Shown piece by piece: positions 46,001 to 64,000 of a DNA stretch of 64,000 nt. The position numbers and the translations under genes were made by a program. Position 1 is the first letter of the stretch, and every line of letters begins with the position of its first letter. The stretch is from Halichondria panicea (Eukaryota > Porifera > Demospongiae > Suberitida > Halichondriidae), in contig NC_087380.1 in NCBI RefSeq assembly GCF_963675165.1, forward strand, positions 3,339,803 through 3,403,802. Direction: 5' to 3'. The notes beneath the pieces were generated by a model. That model was given only the letters and a program-made list of their open reading frames with translations. It had not been told where the DNA came from and did no database searches.

Positions 46001-46863
46001 TGTTTTGATTTATTCATAGCCATAGATATTTATTCATAGCCAAAGTCTATGGCCCATACTCGTACCATAGATTGAAGAGTTAGAGGGATAGGAAACGGTT
46101 TGTATCTCGAGTAACATCCGCGCTATGCTGCGGTTTAATCGAGGCCATCACAACAATATCTATTTCTACACTCAGTGCATAATAAACTACAAGTAACTGT
46201 GCTTAGTCCGTGCAACTCACTTATATTTCAAGGTCTATACCTATTGTAGTAGTCATAACCAGCACGCTTACACGTTATATGTTCCAATAGCTCTAAAACA
46301 GCCTTGGGAACATATAACTTTATTGGAAAGTCTCTTTTTACTGGGTGTGGTCAGACATTAGCAAGTACTACACGTGGCTCATGGACTAGGCGTGTTATAA
46401 ATTGCTGAAAGAGATGATGTCTCGAGGAAACACAGCTTTGGGAGTTACCCGGCAAAAATGTGCTTAATAGCCTCGTAAGGCGGATATTTTTCGAGGCTCC
46501 ACTGCAGATTCAATGTAAAATCATCACGTGCACCACTCCGTTTCCTATCCCTCTAACTCTTCAATCTATGCTCGTACTCACGCCATCCCAGTGATCATAC
46601 AGGTATTTCCTTCCTCTCAACGTTCGACGGATATCGACCATCAACTGCTCTTCTTCTTCACTCGATACGAAGTTAGAAATTATAGCAAAACCATCCACAT
46701 CTTGAGCAGCAGCTCTTGAGCAGTCCAGCAGTGACGGGTCTGCTACTGGGGTAACGAGGCCGGTAGATCCACTGTACATTACGTGACTCAAAGGTCTTGT
46801 TCGGAGTAAGAAGTGGAGCTTGCAATATTGGAATTCAACCCTCCTTATTACGTTAGGTATCAT
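40061..46863 (-). CDS. ALKBH7: Mitochondrial 2-oxoglutarate/Fe(II) dioxygenase ALKBH7
   Basis: AlkB-family dioxygenase; in mammals mitochondrial, with roles in fatty-acid metabolism, programmed necrosis and mitochondrial RNA demethylation. Four exons: 46582-46863, 45491-45676, 40309-40433, 40061-40187; 720 nt, 239 aa. The start used is MIPNVIRRVEFQYCKL, an Arg-rich presequence-like N-terminus; an upstream in-frame Met (46998) is possible. Family blocks: VDGFAIISNFVSSEEEEQL, KYLYDHWDG, YSETEKSNW, VHVLDLAEDGHIKPHVDSVK and FCGEVICGISLLSDSVMQLQ. The Fe(II) ligands are H151, D153 and H207 and the 2OG-binding Arg is R233; spacing (56 and 26 residues) equals human H121/D123/H177/R203. Intron 2 is 5 kb and contains a whole gene on the same strand; intron 1 is mostly transposon. 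Confidence 0.93.
40505..40751. mobile_element. hAT-like MITE with 8-bp target duplication
   Basis: Element 40513-40743 has about 33-bp inverted ends (AAGGGCGTGTGAAGAGAAGA and the complement of TCTTCTCTTTATACGCCCTT). It is flanked by the direct repeat CTCATGCC at 40505-40512 and 40744-40751. Located in ALKBH7 intron 2. Confidence 0.85.
40937..44671 (-). CDS. Beta-helix / cysteine-rich / multi-TM surface protein nested in ALKBH7 intron 2
   Basis: Intronless 1244-aa protein. Signal peptide 1-18 (MRVWSLISVLSVIQSVAS). About residues 40-560 form a right-handed beta-helix-type region rich in Asn/Ser and repeated short hydrophobic strands (VVINDSVFRKC, RLLVNNTTFKYNDAKFGGG), with many N-glycosylation sequons. 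A cysteine block follows (CPPGFYYDELAQSCKCSSD, CGQCRDGFSTFYHSKSFTC), then about ten hydrophobic segments to residue 1190 and a short cytosolic tail. The layout, extracellular sensing or adhesion region plus channel- or receptor-like membrane domain, is what I associate with a large uncharacterised sponge family; function is unknown. The whole unit lies between ALKBH7 exons 2 and 3 in the same orientation. A broken relative sits at 51940-55630. Confidence 0.82.
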   Translation of the reverse strand: MRVWSLISVLSVIQSVASLEFYVGQGQNGSCEPICLEGNLHSLTVACCSIEQVAKQYGTNTSDLKVHLFGNIKIMELVMFENVSSLTITGNVISKPELSCGISSYNSRDVGLQFFGVQTLEIYNVRIVACGAVYFLRDIPIITAVAIVNCRDVLLDSVDIESSKNNSLLINNANGEATLRNLTVQKNVKTKGKVEAGSSFAGGIQIVISNNNTTYTIIDSQFASIHTPLYSEFEPSKHKNWLGYGLGGALSVIFEENVANCTVSVVHCTLQESWSPFGGCMYIRFQDKCTNNSVVINDSVFRKCKAMFGGGGLAVGVTEKASYNRLLVNNTTFKYNDAKFGGGTYLFAFHSRDNLIQTNDLEFVHCNWIGNTGRYSSAVDISPSQFDHHGSGNLPNPIFQDCNFVQNQIVFNSTRKSIAYGVFVITRVTIRFNGLFLFDSNAYTALLLNSARIEFGTRTEIRFVNNTGFYGGAVSLHSFSSLSISNHSFIQFINNTATEYGGAIFYHTTEQREFFASRSCFLEYSGSQTTPVEDRNITVHFSGNSAKLGGSSIFASTFFSCYFSSKAILQNSKLEDFLKDIGNFTLDTAKENNTRVLSTLTFHFETTMQNKTLFAWPGSTQKLSLTVVDEFNHNLASEFYTRIRKENNSVSLQYPYTVDRSITLFGAQGDEASLIIATQNPYRIVQYILKVTLLHCPPGFYYDELAQSCKCSSDNKQEAYYGIEKCNHTAIIKRGYWAGYYTHTDIFYTTPCTLFCNLSNNPTATEYPLPGSNNHDVLNLLMCGQTRQGVVCGQCRDGFSTFYHSKSFTCGEESKCSYGIFLFIVSELLPVFIFFTLSIIFEVNFSSGASNGFIFYCQIVTIIPSKYTIIDHSNTFIKTLVVGYNLFYGIFNFDFFSVEQLSFCLFKGATVMNVLAFKYVTTVFAFILVILLIVSIRYCTCCSKYLKPIKTIKVSVLHGLSAFFVISYAECVRVSLFILRKSNLIGAGGTYGPSVAYFGGIKYFENEHTLYAIISIFTLFLIGFVPCFVLLFYPSFLHLLQLCKLSENKMVLYALRVTRINSLMPMFDIFQGGFKDRCRFFAGLYFFYRIVILVPFSFSSDILVYGLISELFFFLMLSTHSVIQPYKERKHNVYDSLLFSNLILITGFGVVLKLQEFSQPTHLLKAVAYSQLFLIYIPIIFLAIVFTFRAVKKLRACRKTLTTETHSDNEFLEYLDILSGEKVLEGTDVELSTFHSSYKQCETN
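44672..45490. other. Rest of ALKBH7 intron 2 upstream of the nested gene
   Basis: Contains AT-rich sequence with loose inverted repeats (CACGTG-flanked GCTATTAAT and GTGCAATTA motifs at 44940-45310) and a short inverted pair around GGTTTCTTTCAGG / CTGAAAGAAACCC (45344-45455). These are probably more MITE debris. No coding sequence recognised. Confidence 0.45.
45814..45965. mobile_element. Short palindromic MITE (TACCGTAA ends)
   Basis: 152 bp with inverted ends TACCGTAAGCGTCCCAATTA, then TAGAACCAG, mirrored by CTGGTTCTATAATTAGAACG with TTACGGTA, in ALKBH7 intron 1. Confidence 0.75.
46066..46570. mobile_element. MITE with 33-bp ends, 11 bp from the ALKBH7 exon 1 donor
   Basis: Ends CATAGATTGAAGAGTTAGAG plus GGATAGGAAACGG and the exact complement at 46538-46570. 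It is flanked by a direct repeat CTCGTAC on both sides, as expected for a 7-8-bp target duplication. The right-hand flank carries the splice donor of ALKBH7 exon 1 (46581/46580). Confidence 0.85.
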
Positions 46864-47035
46864 CCTAGTCCTGTGAGTACGAGTAGATCCATTTTCATGT
46901 TTTCTAATAAGGATATTCTTAATTAGATAAAAGAGGTGGTGGTGGTCATTCATATCGAGCCCCACCCTCTTTTTAATATATCCACGCCACGTGGCCAAGC
47001 TGTTTACAAGATCTACTGTGGATTCTAGCTAGAAA
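46864..47035. promoter_or_regulatory. Candidate bidirectional promoter, ALKBH7 / WRN
   Basis: 172 bp separate the chosen ALKBH7 start from the WRN-type gene's first ATG; only 37 bp remain if ALKBH7 starts at 46998. Both genes are oriented outward. No strong motif seen. Confidence 0.4.
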
Positions 47036-48064
47036 ATGAGTATCCAGGAGCTCATCTCTACATTGCAAGCAAAGCTACAAAGGTTACAGAGTCTCCTGTC
47101 TGCTGCCGAGTCTCAAGAGCAGCAGCATGAGGCCGAGGGGGAGAGAAGTGGGATGAGTGTGTTGACTGATGTTGACAAACTGCTTGATGAATACACTGAT
47201 AGTCTGAGCAAGAGCCAAATCCATGAGCCTCTCAAACAAGAGCAGATACCTCTGGATCCTGATGATATGGAGTCTAGTAACAGTGATCAAACTCCCTCTA
47301 TCACAATGGGGTCGGAAAAAGACACAAGCGATCATACCCCTCCATTGGACTTAAGTGATAAACCTGCTGATAATCTAAGCTGTATTATATTCCGAGAACA
47401 CAGCTATACCAAACACAACGTTTCCAGTCTAAAAGAAATGACTGTTGATCTCACTTCAATACCTGAGGACAAGACCAATATTCCCATAGAAGAGAAATCA
47501 TCGATACTATTGCATTCAACTCCAAAGACTAAAGTCCCAACTAGGTCTAGTGAACCGATTATCATTACATATGAAATAGACGTAAAAAAGCAGTCACCCA
47601 CAGCCACACCCCCTACTGACTCGTATAGCAACAAGACCATACCTCCCACTGAGCCATGGGCTATACCTAAAGTCCCCACTAATGAGCCGATTATTATTAC
47701 AGATGAAACAGACGTAAAAAAACTGTCACCAACAGCCACACTCCGAACTGAGTCATGTGGCAGTGAGGCCATACCCCCCACCCCCACCGACTCGTGTACA
47801 CTCCCCACTGAATCATGTAGCACCGACCGTGTAAAGCTTGATGATAGTGGTGGTTTTAATGATCTTCTCGGGGAGTTTGACAATGCTGAAGATTTCTATG
47901 GCATGTTTGATGATTTGGTTGAGAGTGAATTGTCCAAACAGGACGCTGATTCCATCGCAACACAAGACGAAAAGCGTATGAGGAGGACAGTGGCAGAGGT
48001 CGCAGAAGATGCCAATATAACTGACCATTTTGATCCCCAAATCTTAGGCGAGTTATTCTCATGA
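47036..48064 (+). CDS. Acidic N-terminal exon of the WRN-type helicase (or retained-intron product)
   Basis: Open frame of 342 aa that begins with a predicted coiled coil (IQELISTLQAKLQRLQSLL) and continues as a Ser/Thr/Pro-rich acidic, presumably disordered chain with two copies of a motif (EPIIIT.E.DVKK.SPTAT). The first RecQ exon (48172) has no upstream in-frame ATG; its frame meets TGA at 48153. It therefore needs an upstream exon ending in phase 1. A GTATGA donor at 47976 satisfies this and keeps the frame, making 47036-47975 the first exon and the 342-aa version an unspliced alternative. It contains no 3'-5' exonuclease motifs. A separate gene here cannot be fully excluded. Confidence 0.65.
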   Translation: MSIQELISTLQAKLQRLQSLLSAAESQEQQHEAEGERSGMSVLTDVDKLLDEYTDSLSKSQIHEPLKQEQIPLDPDDMESSNSDQTPSITMGSEKDTSDHTPPLDLSDKPADNLSCIIFREHSYTKHNVSSLKEMTVDLTSIPEDKTNIPIEEKSSILLHSTPKTKVPTRSSEPIIITYEIDVKKQSPTATPPTDSYSNKTIPPTEPWAIPKVPTNEPIIITDETDVKKLSPTATLRTESCGSEAIPPTPTDSCTLPTESCSTDRVKLDDSGGFNDLLGEFDNAEDFYGMFDDLVESELSKQDADSIATQDEKRMRRTVAEVAEDANITDHFDPQILGELFS

Positions 48065-48171
48065 TTGTGTTGTTTTGAGGTGTAAATGAACTGTATTATG
48101 ACCAGGACTGAGGTTTACTGAATAGTGTCAATGTCTGTTGAAATCATATTTATGATTTCTGTTCCGTGCAG

Positions 48172-64000
<15,829 letters not shown>

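Overview
This is eukaryotic, animal-type DNA. Its coding exons are short, have GT-AG introns and keep phase from exon to exon. It carries metazoan orthologues (SLC35E1, FUT10/11, PRPF38A, PSME3IP1, VMAC, HYI, ALKBH7, WRN), a nuclear tRNA-Leu, secreted sushi proteins, an NLR with a Death domain and an ankyrin/Roc-COR/Ig/Death protein. The immune-type repertoire, the very dense inverted-repeat MITEs and the many TACATGTA palindromes suggest a sponge, most likely a demosponge. That placement is inference; no species is named.

Layout. 1-2700 (+): 3' part of an SLC35E1-like transporter with a 5-nt microexon. 2840-4318 (-): intronless FUT10/FUT11-like fucosyltransferase. 4498-7991 (-): secreted protein with an Ig-like N-terminus and eight sushi exons, followed by a decayed copy of its 3' end (about 8340-8990). 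9072-9904 (-): frameshifted POT-type transporter. 10605-12225: partial decayed duplicate of PRPF38A carrying a transposon insertion. 12883-22260 (-): 13-exon ankyrin/Roc-COR/Ig/Death gene. 22547-26184 (-): intact six-exon PRPF38A. 27512-31262 (+): NACHT-LRR receptor with C-terminal Death domain. 31385-34894 (-): PSME3IP1 (FAM192A). 35394-35801 (+): VMAC-like coiled coil. 36009-37797 (-): hydroxypyruvate isomerase, head to head with a multi-pass membrane protein (37911-39893, +). 40061-46863 (-): ALKBH7, whose second intron holds a 1244-codon intronless gene (40937-44671, -). 47036 to beyond 64000 (+): WRN-type RecQ helicase lacking the exonuclease domain. Its introns hold tRNA-Leu(CAG) and a wrecked relative of the gene nested in ALKBH7.

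Exon joins were checked by summing exon lengths and following phases. SLC35E1, the sushi gene, the ankyrin/Roc gene, PRPF38A, the NLR, PSME3IP1, HYI and ALKBH7 each give a single open frame, and WRN keeps phase through all 28 exons visible here.

The two most unusual things are the ankyrin/Roc-COR/Ig/Death gene, with the nearby NLR-Death gene, as a candidate cytoplasmic danger-sensing set, and two members of one beta-helix/multi-TM family that sit as intronless units inside introns of two adjacent DNA-repair-type genes, one intact and one dead. Introns and intergenic DNA are filled with at least eight MITE families, some nested, some with visible target-site duplications and some within a few bases of splice sites.
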